Positions 1-9,272 of a stretch of DNA of 64,000 bases are shown here, piece after piece. The stretch's first letter is position 1; each line of letters opens with the position of its first letter. The notes beneath the pieces are model-generated. The model had not been told where the DNA came from. It saw nothing but the letters and a program-made list of their open reading frames with translations, and searched no databases. The stretch comes from Jeotgalibaca ciconiae. GTDB lineage: Bacteria > Bacillota > Bacilli > Lactobacillales > Aerococcaceae. A program made the translations under genes and the position numbers. The DNA lies in the NCBI RefSeq assembly GCF_003955755.1, contig NZ_CP034465.1, positions 1,054,001-1,118,000 on the forward strand, in the 5' to 3' direction.

Positions 1-610
1 CTTTAACGCTCCGGACGGACGGGCTCTAGCAGTTAGCTGGATTGGATTACCGGAGATTACTTATCCAACTGATCGTGAAGGCTGGGCTCATTGTTTAAGT
101 CTCACAAAAGAGTTAACCATTAAGGAGGGTATGCTTTTTCAAAATCCTGTTGCTGAAACGAAAGATTTGCGAGAAAAAGAATACAAGCTGCACGGACAGC
201 TTCATGCTGAACCACAAGCAATCAGCACTTCAATAGAAAATCAATATGAAATGAATATAGAGTTCGAACAAGGTGCAAAAGGAAAACTGACACTGTTAGC
301 AGACCAAAAAGAAAATACAGGATTAGAACTTTCTTTTGATACCGAGCGTGGTACAATGATAATCAACCGAGAAAATGTTGGAATCAGTTTTGGTGAAGAG
401 TATGGTAATCAACGAGAATTCTCCATTCCACAAGGGCCGCTTTCATTGCGAGTATTTGTTGACTCGTCGGTCGTTGAAATTTTTATAAATGATGGAGAAA
501 AAACCGCTACTGCTCGTGTGTTTCCTAAAGAATCAAAAAATGATATTTTGCTATCTGGCAGCCAAAGTTCATTTTCCGGTAAATTATGGACCTTGCGTTC
601 AACGAAATGA
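1..610 (+). CDS. scrB: Sucrose-6-phosphate hydrolase, C-terminal part (GH32)
   Basis: The open frame enters at base 2, so the 5' part of the gene lies outside the window; about 203 C-terminal residues remain of a family usually near 480. It begins in the GH32 motif SWIGLPEITYPTDREGWAH, which belongs to the end of the beta-propeller, and continues through the C-terminal beta-sandwich (DSSVVEIFINDGE). The family hydrolyses sucrose 6-phosphate, delivered by a sucrose PTS, to glucose 6-phosphate and fructose in the cytoplasm. A LacI-type regulator follows 13 bases after the stop, the usual scrB-scrR arrangement. Related fructan hydrolases share these motifs, but the scrR neighbour favours ScrB. 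Confidence 0.9.
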   Translation, partial: FNAPDGRALAVSWIGLPEITYPTDREGWAHCLSLTKELTIKEGMLFQNPVAETKDLREKEYKLHGQLHAEPQAISTSIENQYEMNIEFEQGAKGKLTLLADQKENTGLELSFDTERGTMIINRENVGISFGEEYGNQREFSIPQGPLSLRVFVDSSVVEIFINDGEKTATARVFPKESKNDILLSGSQSSFSGKLWTLRSTK

Positions 611-623
611 GAGACAGAAATCA

Positions 624-1607
624 ATGACAATCAAGTTAACAGACGTGGCAAAAAAAGCTGGTGTCTCTCCAACTACCGTCTCACGTGTGATTAATAATTA
701 CGGTTCACTCAGCCAAAAAACGATTGATAAAGTCCAAGCCGCTATGAAAGAATTAAATTATCAACCGAATTCCTTGGCACGCTCTTTGCAAGGAAAGAAT
801 ACTCAATTAATCGGTTTAATTTTTCCTACTGTTGCCAATCCATTTTATGGAGAGTTAGTTGAAAAAATTGAAACCAAACTTTTTGAATTAGGTTATAAAA
901 CGATTCTATGCGACAGTGCAAATAATAAAGAAAAAGAACGAAGCTACATTAACATGCTTTCTGCTAACAAAGTAGATGGAATCATTGCTGGTGCTCATAA
1001 TTTAGGCATTACAGAATATGAAAATATCGGACTGCCGATTGTTTCTTTTGACCGTTATCTTGCAGACGGAATTCCAATTATCGGTAGTGATAATTTTCGC
1101 GGAGGCTATTTAGCTACAGAGAACCTTTATCTCCATGGCGCTCGTAAAATAGCGATTTTGACAGGTAGTCAAGAGTCAGACTCTCCTACCAACCAGCGAT
1201 TAAATGGATATTTATCTTTTTTAGAAGAAAAAAATATCGATTCCCATATTTTTCAGTTCCATACAAAAGCGCGATCAACAATCCTTAAAAATCTTGAAAT
1301 CAAACGTATTCTAGAGACAGAAGACATTGACAGTATCTTCTGTACAGATGACCTTACTGCTATCCTTGTCTATAATCTCTGCCAAGAATTGGATATCAAT
1401 GTTCCTGAAGAAATGAAAATTATTGGCTATGATGGCACGAAGTTTATTCAGAATTACTTTCCATACTTATCAACAATCGCTCAACCGATAAGTGATTTCG
1501 CTGATTTACTAGTGGACCTGTTACTTCAACGAATCCAATCGCCTGATAAACCTTTAGCGAACAATTACGAGCTAGCTGTTAAATTAATCCAAGGAAAAAC
1601 TTCTTAA
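624..1607 (+). CDS. scrR: LacI-family sucrose operon repressor
   Basis: A 327-residue LacI/GalR regulator. Residues 1-50 carry the helix-turn-helix (KLTDVAKKAGVSPTTVSRVI) and hinge helix (NSLARSLQGK); the rest is a periplasmic-binding-protein-like sensor ending in the usual TTIAQPISDF segment. The frame is open further upstream inside scrB, but the ATG at 624 gives the canonical family N-terminus, so I use it; the ribosome binding site is weak (GAGAGA), consistent with coupling to scrB. It probably represses the sucrose genes and releases DNA on binding a sucrose-derived sugar. The operator would lie upstream of the window. A strong terminator follows. Confidence 0.88.
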   Translation: MTIKLTDVAKKAGVSPTTVSRVINNYGSLSQKTIDKVQAAMKELNYQPNSLARSLQGKNTQLIGLIFPTVANPFYGELVEKIETKLFELGYKTILCDSANNKEKERSYINMLSANKVDGIIAGAHNLGITEYENIGLPIVSFDRYLADGIPIIGSDNFRGGYLATENLYLHGARKIAILTGSQESDSPTNQRLNGYLSFLEEKNIDSHIFQFHTKARSTILKNLEIKRILETEDIDSIFCTDDLTAILVYNLCQELDINVPEEMKIIGYDGTKFIQNYFPYLSTIAQPISDFADLLVDLLLQRIQSPDKPLANNYELAVKLIQGKTS

Positions 1608-1613
1608 AAATCT

Positions 1614-1650
1614 TGAGTTCAATTCAATTGTGAATTGAGCTCTTTTTTTG
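1614..1650 (+). terminator. Rho-independent terminator of scrBR
   Basis: A 12-bp near-perfect stem (GAGTTCAATTCA / TGAATTGAGCTC) with a 4-base loop is followed by seven T residues, starting 6 bases after the scrR stop. Confidence 0.9.
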
Positions 1651-2432
1651 CGAAAAAAGATTCTCTGTCAAATAAAGTTAGTGTGCTTAAAAGTATTGGC
1701 TTTACAATTTTTGATACGAATGGATTTGCTTGCTTTGTTAAGAGCCCGGAGAAGACCATCTGAATAGCTCGATTTGTCCCAACTTTGTTTTTTATCAGAT
1801 AAAGATACCGATTAAAGTGGACACTTTCCTTGATAAAAATAACTTATCAGCTAAAGTCTTCTTTTTTACAACCCTCTTTCCTTGATAAATAATTCCTATC
1901 TTCCTAGTTGGGTTATGCACAGCATTTCAAATATATTTTCAGCCTTGATTTTAATGTTTACATTTAAAGTTATTCACATTTTCCATGATTCTACAACAAG
2001 CACTCTTTGAAAGATGCGTTTTTTTGAATTATCTCTTTATTTTTCTCTCTATTTCGTTTTTCTTTCTTAATTTTAGAAGTTATCCCAAGTATTGACACTC
2101 ATATCACAGGTTATCCACAAAAGTTATCCACATGTACACATGTTCGCTCCCACATTTAGAGTTTGTTTGATTATTAAATCTAAATGTAGTTTATGTAAAT
2201 AAATTGTTAACTTCATTTTCTACCTACTTGTCAACACCCTTAATTCACAATCTTTTTATCTACACACAAACGTTTTATAATGGTTTTTCACATGAGTTTT
2301 CGACTTATGCCCATAGATTGTGGAAAACTGTGGATAACTTTCCTTTGATAAAAACAAGTATTACCAACATTTTAACTACTTATCGACAGCCCATTATCTT
2401 TATCCCCATTGTTTATCCACAAAATGATAGAA
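1651..2432. other. Gene-free AT-rich region with DnaA-box cluster (origin-like)
   Basis: About 780 bases without a credible gene. Four perfect DnaA boxes TTATCCACA are present: 2111-2119, 2124-2132 and 2413-2421 on the plus strand and 2329-2337 on the minus strand. Near matches lie at 1970-1978 (TTATTCACA), 2080-2088, 2319-2327 (minus strand, TTTTCCACA), 2380-2388 and 2400-2408. A T-rich, low-GC stretch at about 2010-2075, just beside the first boxes, could act as an unwinding element. This density is typical of oriC or of a DnaA-titrating cluster. However dnaA, dnaN, rpmH and parB are not in the window, and the genes to the right are transcribed towards this region, the reverse of what is usual beside an origin. 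I therefore call the boxes confidently but not the function. Confidence 0.7.
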
Positions 2433-2435
2433 TCT

Positions 2436-2475
2436 AAAAAAGAGATTCGAGTGTGTGAACTCAAATCTCTTTTTT
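2436..2475 (-). terminator. Terminator of trkAH
   Basis: Stem AAAAGAGATT / AATCTCTTTT, extended by GAGT/ACTC, with A- and T-runs on both sides. It lies immediately after the trkH stop and could work on both strands. Confidence 0.85.
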
Positions 2476-2479
2476 ATCC

Positions 2480-3925
2480 TTATTTTCTCCAAGTACGAGG
2501 TGTGAATAAGATAATCATAGGGAAAATTTCTAATCTTCCAGCCAACATGACAAATGATAACAATACCTTTGAGAAGTCGCTTAATTCCGCAAAGCTATAG
2601 GTTGGGCCCACCGCTCCTAATCCCGGTCCAATATTATTGAAGGTTGCAGTTACAGCACTAAATCCAGATAAAAAGTCTGGTGCATCCAAGTTAATTAACA
2701 GTACCAATAAAGTAAAGATTGCTATGTAAACAACAAAGTAATTAGCGACACTATGTTTTATATTTTTGTTTAATGCTTTACCGTCATAGTGCACTGATAC
2801 GATACGGTTTGGTTGAGCAACTTTTTTGAGCTCTGACAAGATGATTTTTCCATAGAGAACAACCCTTGAAATTTTTAATCCTCCGGCAGTCGATCCCGCA
2901 CAAGCCCCGAAAAACATCAGTAACAATAGAATTGATTGCGAAAATAACGGCCAAGCCCCAAAATCCGCTGTGGAAAAACCACTTGTCGTAATAATAGAAG
3001 ATACTGAGAAAAATACGTCACGAATCATCGTTGACATGGAATCATACGATTGGAACAAGTTCAAGCAGATCAAACCCACTGCACTTGCAACAATGATTAA
3101 ATACCATCTTAACTCTTCACTCTTGAAAACTTGTCTCACTTGTTTAATTAGAATCATATAATACAAATTAAAGTTTACTCCAAAAAGCAACATACCAATG
3201 GAGATAATCCACTCTGCTGTTGGATTTTGATAAGGAGCAACACTACCATTTTTTACTCCAAAACCACCCGTTCCTGCAACACCGAATGCATGCAGAAAAG
3301 AATCAAACAAATCCATACCACTCATCCAAAGCAAAATTACAACAATTGCGGTCATTACTAAATAAATAATGTAAAGGATACGAGCAGTAGAAGACAATTT
3401 CGAAACTAATTTTCCAAAGGTTGGCCCTGGTACTTCTGCCTTCATGATGTTAACCGATTGAGAATCGAGTTGTGGTAAAATGGCTAAAGCAAAAACCAGA
3501 ATTCCCATTCCACCCACCAAATGAGTGAAACTTCGCCAAAATAAACTGGAATGAGCGAGGGCTTCTACATCCACTAGAATACTGGAACCCGTTGTTGTAA
3601 AACCACTTGAAGTCTCAAAAAATGCATCAATCATCGATGGAATATCACCATTAATGACAAATGGAAGTGCGCCAAAAAAAGAAAAGAGAATCCAGGAAAG
3701 AGATACAATCACAAAACCTTCTTTCGCAGTGACTCGTCTATTTTTTGGCATTTTCCAACTCATTATCTGACCTACGATGAGAAGAAATAAAAGAACACTT
3801 AAAAAACTAAAGATGTATTGCCACGATTCTCCATAAATGAAGCTGACTACTAAAGGAACCACCATCAATAATCCTTCAATTTGCATGAGTCGGGCAATGA
3901 GATAACGAACAATCGCGATATTCAT
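2480..3925 (-). CDS. trkH: Trk/Ktr-type potassium uptake channel subunit
   Basis: A 481-residue integral membrane protein of the TrkH/KtrB superfamily, near the usual TrkH length. The four pore-loop selectivity segments can be read in order: SSGFTTTGSS (about residue 105), AGTGGFGVKNGS, ITTSGFSTADFG and FNNIGPGLGAVGP, each with its conserved central glycine. It forms the K+ translocating dimer in the cytoplasmic membrane and is gated by a cytosolic RCK ring. The ring protein TrkA is encoded 14 bases upstream, so the two form an operon. The ATG at 3925 has a clear AAGGAG site. Na+-coupled KtrB proteins are relatives, but partnership with a two-RCK TrkA favours TrkH. Confidence 0.93.
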   Translation of the reverse strand: MNIAIVRYLIARLMQIEGLLMVVPLVVSFIYGESWQYIFSFLSVLLFLLIVGQIMSWKMPKNRRVTAKEGFVIVSLSWILFSFFGALPFVINGDIPSMIDAFFETSSGFTTTGSSILVDVEALAHSSLFWRSFTHLVGGMGILVFALAILPQLDSQSVNIMKAEVPGPTFGKLVSKLSSTARILYIIYLVMTAIVVILLWMSGMDLFDSFLHAFGVAGTGGFGVKNGSVAPYQNPTAEWIISIGMLLFGVNFNLYYMILIKQVRQVFKSEELRWYLIIVASAVGLICLNLFQSYDSMSTMIRDVFFSVSSIITTSGFSTADFGAWPLFSQSILLLLMFFGACAGSTAGGLKISRVVLYGKIILSELKKVAQPNRIVSVHYDGKALNKNIKHSVANYFVVYIAIFTLLVLLINLDAPDFLSGFSAVTATFNNIGPGLGAVGPTYSFAELSDFSKVLLSFVMLAGRLEIFPMIILFTPRTWRK

Positions 3926-3939
3926 TCTTCACGAACTCC

Positions 3940-5292
3940 TTATTTTAAAATATCATCAATATCATCGAATTTCTTCTCTTTTGTTATTACGATGACATGA
4001 TCATTTTCTTTTATTTCATCTTGCCCACTTGGAATGAGCAACTGGTGATCACGAATAATATAAGCAATCAAAATACCTGATTTTGTGCGCAATTTTTCTA
4101 ATGGTATATTTTTTACTTTACTCGTTGCTTTTACTTTAAATTGGATCGCTTCTGCCGCATTATCTGCGATGCGGTACAATGCTTCTACATCTGATACGTA
4201 AGGATTTCCCAAGCTGCGAACAAAGCGGAGGATGGAATTTGCGATTACACGTTTTGGTGTAATGATGGACTCCATGCCCAGTGTATCGAAAATTCTAAGC
4301 AACAACTCACGATTTACTTTGGTAATCACTTTATTAACATCTTGCTGTGCAGCATATAAAGAAGCGATAATATTTTCTTCATCAACTCCCGTTAAAGAAA
4401 CAAAGGCATGGTAATTATCGATACCTTCCTGTTGCAGTATTTCTTGATCTGTTCCATCTCCTAAAATCACTTCAATTTCTGGATAAGCAGCACTCAATTG
4501 TTCTGCAATCTCTTGATTTTGTTCAATAACTTTAATATCCATACGATATTCTTTTAATAAACCAATTAAGTAATACGTAATCCGTCCACCACCGATAATC
4601 AGGACAGAATTAATATTATTTTTATGCGGACGAACCGTTTTATAAAATTTACGAATAACTTGTTTATCTCCCATTACGTAAACATTGTCCCCGTCCCGCA
4701 GCTCATCGCTCCCTGAAGGAATAATTAATTCCTCCCCTCTTTGGATCGCACAAACGAGCACATTACCGTATTGTCTACGGAAATCATTCAGTGAAAGATT
4801 GGCCAATACACTTGACTCATGCACTTCCACCTCAATTAATTCTACTTGATTATTTGCAAACGACTGAACGCTTAACACCGTTGGGAACTTGATAATACGA
4901 GAAATACTGCGAGCAGATTCGAACTCTGGATTAATCATCATGTTAACCCCTAGGCGCTCACGAACATATTCAAAATGGCTTGAATATTCCGGATTTCGTA
5001 CACGAGCAATTGTGTACCGTGCCCCTAGTTTTTTTGCCAAAATACAAGCAATCATGTTCAATTCGTCTTGAGGAGTCACCGCAATAAACAAATCACATGT
5101 GTCTACTCCCGCTTCTTGTTGAATGTCATAACTTGCTCCATTTCCAACAATGCCGGAAATATCATTTTTATTGATGAGCGAATCAAGAATCGTCTCATTT
5201 TTTTCAATTAAAATAATATCGTGTTCTTCCGTAGATAACTCTGTACAAAGAACAGAACCAACTTTTCCGCCACCCGCAATTACAATTTTCAT
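3940..5292 (-). CDS. trkA: Trk potassium uptake regulatory subunit (RCK protein)
   Basis: 450 residues with two tandem RCK modules, each a Rossmann RCK_N plus an RCK_C domain. The first nucleotide-binding loop is IAGGGKVG at residue 4, the second IIGGGRITYYL near residue 230. Duplicated RCK architecture is typical of TrkA, while KtrA has a single unit. It forms the cytosolic NAD(H)- or nucleotide-responsive gating ring of the TrkH channel encoded directly downstream. Start at ATG 5292 with an AAAGGA site about 12 bases upstream, which is a slightly long spacing. The 170 bases upstream are AT-rich and presumably carry the promoter. Confidence 0.93.
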   Translation of the reverse strand: MKIVIAGGGKVGSVLCTELSTEEHDIILIEKNETILDSLINKNDISGIVGNGASYDIQQEAGVDTCDLFIAVTPQDELNMIACILAKKLGARYTIARVRNPEYSSHFEYVRERLGVNMMINPEFESARSISRIIKFPTVLSVQSFANNQVELIEVEVHESSVLANLSLNDFRRQYGNVLVCAIQRGEELIIPSGSDELRDGDNVYVMGDKQVIRKFYKTVRPHKNNINSVLIIGGGRITYYLIGLLKEYRMDIKVIEQNQEIAEQLSAAYPEIEVILGDGTDQEILQQEGIDNYHAFVSLTGVDEENIIASLYAAQQDVNKVITKVNRELLLRIFDTLGMESIITPKRVIANSILRFVRSLGNPYVSDVEALYRIADNAAEAIQFKVKATSKVKNIPLEKLRTKSGILIAYIIRDHQLLIPSGQDEIKENDHVIVITKEKKFDDIDDILK

Positions 5293-5461
5293 TTTCTAAT
5301 GAATCCTTTCATTTTCACTCTATTTTTTTCTAGTGAAAATATAATAATAGTTACTTCTTCTCGCAAAGAAATATACCTGTATCTTTGCACATTTCAACTT
5401 ATTTTGCAATAAAACAATCTTTGTAGACATTTTTAAATTATTTTCTAATAGTTAATTTACA

Positions 5462-5498
5462 GACAAAACGCAGCCATCCGCTAGAATGGCTGCTTTTT
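5462..5498 (-). terminator. Terminator of the ABC exporter operon
   Basis: Perfect 8-bp stem GCAGCCAT / ATGGCTGC. On the minus strand it is followed by a GTTTTGT tract just after the exporter stop; on the plus strand it is followed by five T residues. Confidence 0.75.
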
Positions 5499-5500
5499 CA

Positions 5501-7375
5501 TTATTGGCTGATTGCAACTTCTTGAACTAAACCTGATTCATCTTTCATATAGTATTGAGCTTGCGCTTGCCATAATTCATAATATTTTCCATCTTTCTCT
5601 TGAACTAGTTCTTTATGAGAGCCTCTTTGAATAATCTTCCCTTTATCAAAAACAGCAATGGTATCACAAAAACGACAACTTGATAAACGATGTGAAATGT
5701 AAATGGTCGTTCGATTGCCAGTAACTTCCGCAAAATTCGTATACATTTCAAATTCTGACAATGGATCTAGGGCAGCAGTAGGCTCATCTAAAATGACAAT
5801 CGGCGCTTGTTTATAAATTGCACGGGCCATTGCTATTTTTTGAGCTTCTCCTCCTGAAATCTCGATGCCATTTTCGTCGTACTCTTTGTATAGATAGGTA
5901 TTCAAGTCGTCTTTCAATTTTTCCAATCGTTTTGAAAATCCAGATTTTTGAAGTGCATCTCGCACACGCTCTTCCTCCATATTCTTACTGGCAGACACGT
6001 TCTCCCCCAACTGAAAGGCGTATAATTGAAAATCTTGAAAAACAACCGATAACAGTCGCAAATATTCTTGATAATCATATTTCCGAATATCAATTCCATT
6101 TAATAGAATTTCTCCTTCAGTAGGATCATATAAACGACAAAGCAGCTTGATAAAGGTCGTTTTTCCGGAGCCGTTCATCCCAACAATTGCCAGCTTTTCA
6201 CCTACTGTCAGAGTAATATTCACGTCTTTTAAAACATATTCATCCGTTCCAGGATATTTAAATGAAACATTTCTTGCTTCTAGCGTATATTCATTATCCA
6301 ATCGTTTTTCAACCGGTAAAGTTCCTTCATGGCGGTTCCCTTTCATCTCTAGAAAATCAAAGAGATTTTGTAAACCGATGGAATTGTTGATGAGTGAGCT
6401 CAGCTCTTCTAAAAAAGATGGCAACTCACGAATCAATAGACTCAGTGCTCCTGTATACTGAATTACCGTTCCAGGAGAAATAGCGCCATTTAAAGCTTTC
6501 ACAATCACCCATACATACGAAAGTGATAAAATAAGATACGATAAGATGGTTGATACAATTGCAACTTGATTTGATACATAATTAATCCCGAATAAAGTCT
6601 TTTTGGAATGATTTAAGCTCTCATCAAATAATTTACTATAGATGGATTGTTGATTATAAATCCGAATTTCTTTTCCAGAATTATAATTTCTAAGAATTGG
6701 GAATATCGCACCTACTAAATTATTTAAATACACTCCCCCTTGAATGTACTCATCATATTTTTTAAAAGCTTTTTTGTTCAAAAAGAGGACCAGTGTGATA
6801 TAAACGAGCAGACTTAAAAAGAACAGAGCTACAATCCAGCTTGAATCCATATTTATCGCAGTGATTTGGCTGGATGACTGTGAGCGAAGCAAAGGTATGA
6901 TGAGTAAGAGCGCAATGATAACGGTCATTAGATTCTTCACAAAATTTTTCGTCGTATTAAACAAACGAAACATACCAATTCCACCGGTCATTTCATTCAT
7001 TCGAATGTTGCTTAGTTTTTCTTGAACTTTGGTATCTTCAACAAATTGGTAGTCCATATGAATGATTTTTTTATTTAATAGCATTTCCTTTTTATCCATC
7101 GCACGATAAATTAAGCTTTCTCGTGTGTGTGCCAAACCACTTGCAACTGTAGTCACAAAAAAAGAGGACAGCAGCGCGCTTACGATATACCAGATCAGTT
7201 GATTATTAATCGCACCTTTTAGTAATAGATCAAGGATTCTACTCGTGAAATAAAATGGTATAAAAGGATACAACGCTTCTAAACTACCTTGAATGACACT
7301 CACCCACACAAGTGTTGGTTCAATTGTATACATCAAAGCAAAACCTTTTTTATTGAGAGATAGGACATTGTTCAT
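5501..7375 (-). CDS. ABC exporter half-transporter (second of pair)
   Basis: 624 residues: an N-terminal exporter-type membrane domain (about residues 1-320) fused to an ATPase domain. Visible motifs are Walker A GMNGSGKT, signature ISGGEAQ, Walker B with catalytic glutamate VILDEPTAALDP, and the switch histidine in ISHRLS. An open frame runs 20 codons further upstream, but the ATG at 7375 has a strong GGGAGGG site and overlaps the preceding gene by 26 bases, typical of translational coupling. It most likely forms a heterodimer with the upstream half-transporter. Both partners keep complete ATPase sites. The substrate is unknown; the linkage to a LytTR/GHKL two-component system suggests export of a peptide or antimicrobial, which is inference. 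Confidence 0.85.
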   Translation of the reverse strand: MNNVLSLNKKGFALMYTIEPTLVWVSVIQGSLEALYPFIPFYFTSRILDLLLKGAINNQLIWYIVSALLSSFFVTTVASGLAHTRESLIYRAMDKKEMLLNKKIIHMDYQFVEDTKVQEKLSNIRMNEMTGGIGMFRLFNTTKNFVKNLMTVIIALLLIIPLLRSQSSSQITAINMDSSWIVALFFLSLLVYITLVLFLNKKAFKKYDEYIQGGVYLNNLVGAIFPILRNYNSGKEIRIYNQQSIYSKLFDESLNHSKKTLFGINYVSNQVAIVSTILSYLILSLSYVWVIVKALNGAISPGTVIQYTGALSLLIRELPSFLEELSSLINNSIGLQNLFDFLEMKGNRHEGTLPVEKRLDNEYTLEARNVSFKYPGTDEYVLKDVNITLTVGEKLAIVGMNGSGKTTFIKLLCRLYDPTEGEILLNGIDIRKYDYQEYLRLLSVVFQDFQLYAFQLGENVSASKNMEEERVRDALQKSGFSKRLEKLKDDLNTYLYKEYDENGIEISGGEAQKIAMARAIYKQAPIVILDEPTAALDPLSEFEMYTNFAEVTGNRTTIYISHRLSSCRFCDTIAVFDKGKIIQRGSHKELVQEKDGKYYELWQAQAQYYMKDESGLVQEVAISQ

Positions 7376-9185
7376 TTTTTTTACCCTCCCATTCTTCTTG
7401 GTAATATTGACTTTGAACGGAATACATTTCTGCATATTTTCCTTTTTGTTCTAATAGTTCTACATGGGTACCTTGTTCAACAATCATCCCATTTTCTAAA
7501 TAAACAATCCGATCACAGAATCGCGTGGAGGAGAGTCTATGTGAAATAAAAATAGATGTTTTGTCTTTAGCAATGGCATTGTATGACAAGTAAACTTCAT
7601 TTTCAGCAATAGGGTCCAAGGCTGCGGTTGGTTCATCTAAAATCAATATTGGTGCGTTTTTGTAAAGAGCCCGAGCTAATTGTAACTTCTGCTTTTGTCC
7701 TCCTGATAAATCAACTGCATCTGTATGAACTCGTTTGACAAGCTTTGTTTGATCATCGTGAGGGAATTTTCTTAATTCTTCTTTGATACCGCTTCTTGCT
7801 AAAACATTCGAATAGGCTTCTGAATGGATAGACACACTTTGTTTAATGGTCTCTTCAATGGTAATCGGTAATTCAAAATAATCTTGGAAAACGGCTGAAA
7901 ATAAATCGTAATAACTTTCCTCGGTAAACTGAAGTTGTGAAATACCGTTAATCAGGATTTCACCAGAAGTAGGCTCATATAATCCACAAAGCAATTTGAT
8001 GATAGTGGATTTGCCGGCTCCATTGATTCCTACCAAACCAACTTTTTCGCCGGGAAAAATTTTGAGATTTAAATTATGAATGGTATCTTCTTCAGCCCCA
8101 GCATAGCGGTAACAAACATTCTGGAATTCAATTTCTATAGGAAGCTTCAGTTCTACGCTATTTCTTGTTCCTCTATTTGTTAAAAATTCTAAATCGCTAA
8201 ATTCACGAAAATCTTGAATTTCTCCACTCATGTAACGGAAGTCCGCCAAGTCAGTTAATAGACCGTTTGTCCATTGCGAGATACTGGCAATTATTCCAAA
8301 ATAAAACGAAAAACTTGCGACTGATAAAGAACCATCGATCACTTGGTTTACCAAAATCCAATAAGCTAATCCATCACGGATCAGACTAAATACACCTGAT
8401 AGAGCAGTTCCTTGAAATTTTCTTTGAAAAACTTTTTTCATTAGTAAAAATCGAGAATCATAAGTCTTTTGAAATTCTTCCTCAAACCAAGGTTCCATAT
8501 GATACAAACGCATGTCCTTTGCTGCCTTAAATTCGCCTGTATAGTTTACTAAATAATTCGTTTTTTTGGTTAAGGGTGCTTGTTTTTTTCGAGAAGACTC
8601 TGCGATTTTATTTGTTCCTAAACTATGGTAATACATGACAATGGAGAAAAGTATAATGATACTAATAATTGCCGGATGAATACTGCCTACTAAATACCCG
8701 TATAGAAGGAGCCCTACGATATCCCGTAAAAAATTGTAAAGAACAGTAAATCCCTTTTGAAAAGCCCCACTTGGATTATTTACTGTTTCTCCGGCTTTTT
8801 CTATTTTTTTAATGTTTTCTGGTTGTTCTAATTTATGAAAAGGAATATGCAGCGTCATCTTACTTACCTTCATCATATTAATAACTCGAAAAACATTTCC
8901 CGCAGCATTTTCATAATTCCCCATTGTTTCTGACAATATCATGCATATTACCGTAGCAAGCAAAGAAATTCCGAATAAAATACGGTAATTCTGCCAGCCG
9001 TTTTCCTGGCTGACTATTGCAATAATTACAGCAACAATTCCTGAAGATAGTAACGGCAGCAGCATATCCGCAGCCGCCCGTAGAGTAATACTAATAATAT
9101 TCTTTGGGTTTTCTTTCCACATTCCCTTATATAGATAGAAAAGATTGCTTGATGCACTGTATTTATGTTCCTGGGATTTTTTCAT
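7350..9185 (-). CDS. ABC exporter half-transporter (first of pair)
   Basis: 611 residues, membrane domain followed by ATPase. Motifs: Walker A GINGAGKS, signature LSGGQKQ, Walker B LILDEPTAALDP and ISHRLSSTRF. The frame is open to 9248, but the ATG at 9185 is preceded by GAGGTGAAAGAA, a good ribosome binding site, and gives a plausible soluble N-terminus before the first membrane helix. No peptidase C39 domain is present, so it is not a leader-cleaving bacteriocin exporter. It is separated from the upstream kinase gene by an 87-base gap holding a hairpin, and it overlaps the second half-transporter by 26 bases. Confidence 0.85.
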   Translation of the reverse strand: MKKSQEHKYSASSNLFYLYKGMWKENPKNIISITLRAAADMLLPLLSSGIVAVIIAIVSQENGWQNYRILFGISLLATVICMILSETMGNYENAAGNVFRVINMMKVSKMTLHIPFHKLEQPENIKKIEKAGETVNNPSGAFQKGFTVLYNFLRDIVGLLLYGYLVGSIHPAIISIIILFSIVMYYHSLGTNKIAESSRKKQAPLTKKTNYLVNYTGEFKAAKDMRLYHMEPWFEEEFQKTYDSRFLLMKKVFQRKFQGTALSGVFSLIRDGLAYWILVNQVIDGSLSVASFSFYFGIIASISQWTNGLLTDLADFRYMSGEIQDFREFSDLEFLTNRGTRNSVELKLPIEIEFQNVCYRYAGAEEDTIHNLNLKIFPGEKVGLVGINGAGKSTIIKLLCGLYEPTSGEILINGISQLQFTEESYYDLFSAVFQDYFELPITIEETIKQSVSIHSEAYSNVLARSGIKEELRKFPHDDQTKLVKRVHTDAVDLSGGQKQKLQLARALYKNAPILILDEPTAALDPIAENEVYLSYNAIAKDKTSIFISHRLSSTRFCDRIVYLENGMIVEQGTHVELLEQKGKYAEMYSVQSQYYQEEWEGKKNEQCPISQ

Positions 9186-9232
9186 TTCTTTCACCTCACT
9201 TAAGATTCTATCAAGTATTTTTTCTGTTAAGA

Positions 9233-9260
9233 AAAAAATGACCACCAAGGGTCATTTTTT
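9233..9260 (-). terminator. Intra-operon hairpin between kinase and exporter genes
   Basis: Perfect stem AAAAAATGACC / GGTCATTTTTT with a short loop, followed on the minus strand by the T-run of its own stem. It sits 12 bases after the kinase stop and 48 bases before the exporter start, so it may end the regulator transcript or attenuate exporter expression. Confidence 0.7.
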
Positions 9261-9272
9261 AGACATGAACGG

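Noticed and set aside
1651-2432. Confident call of oriC
   Set aside because: The boxes are clear, but there is no dnaA/dnaN and the strand bias points the wrong way, so only an origin-like cluster is reported.
2204-2600. Two short plus-strand frames in the DnaA-box region and the trkH end
   Set aside because: Low-complexity translations with no ribosome binding sites; one is antisense to trkH.
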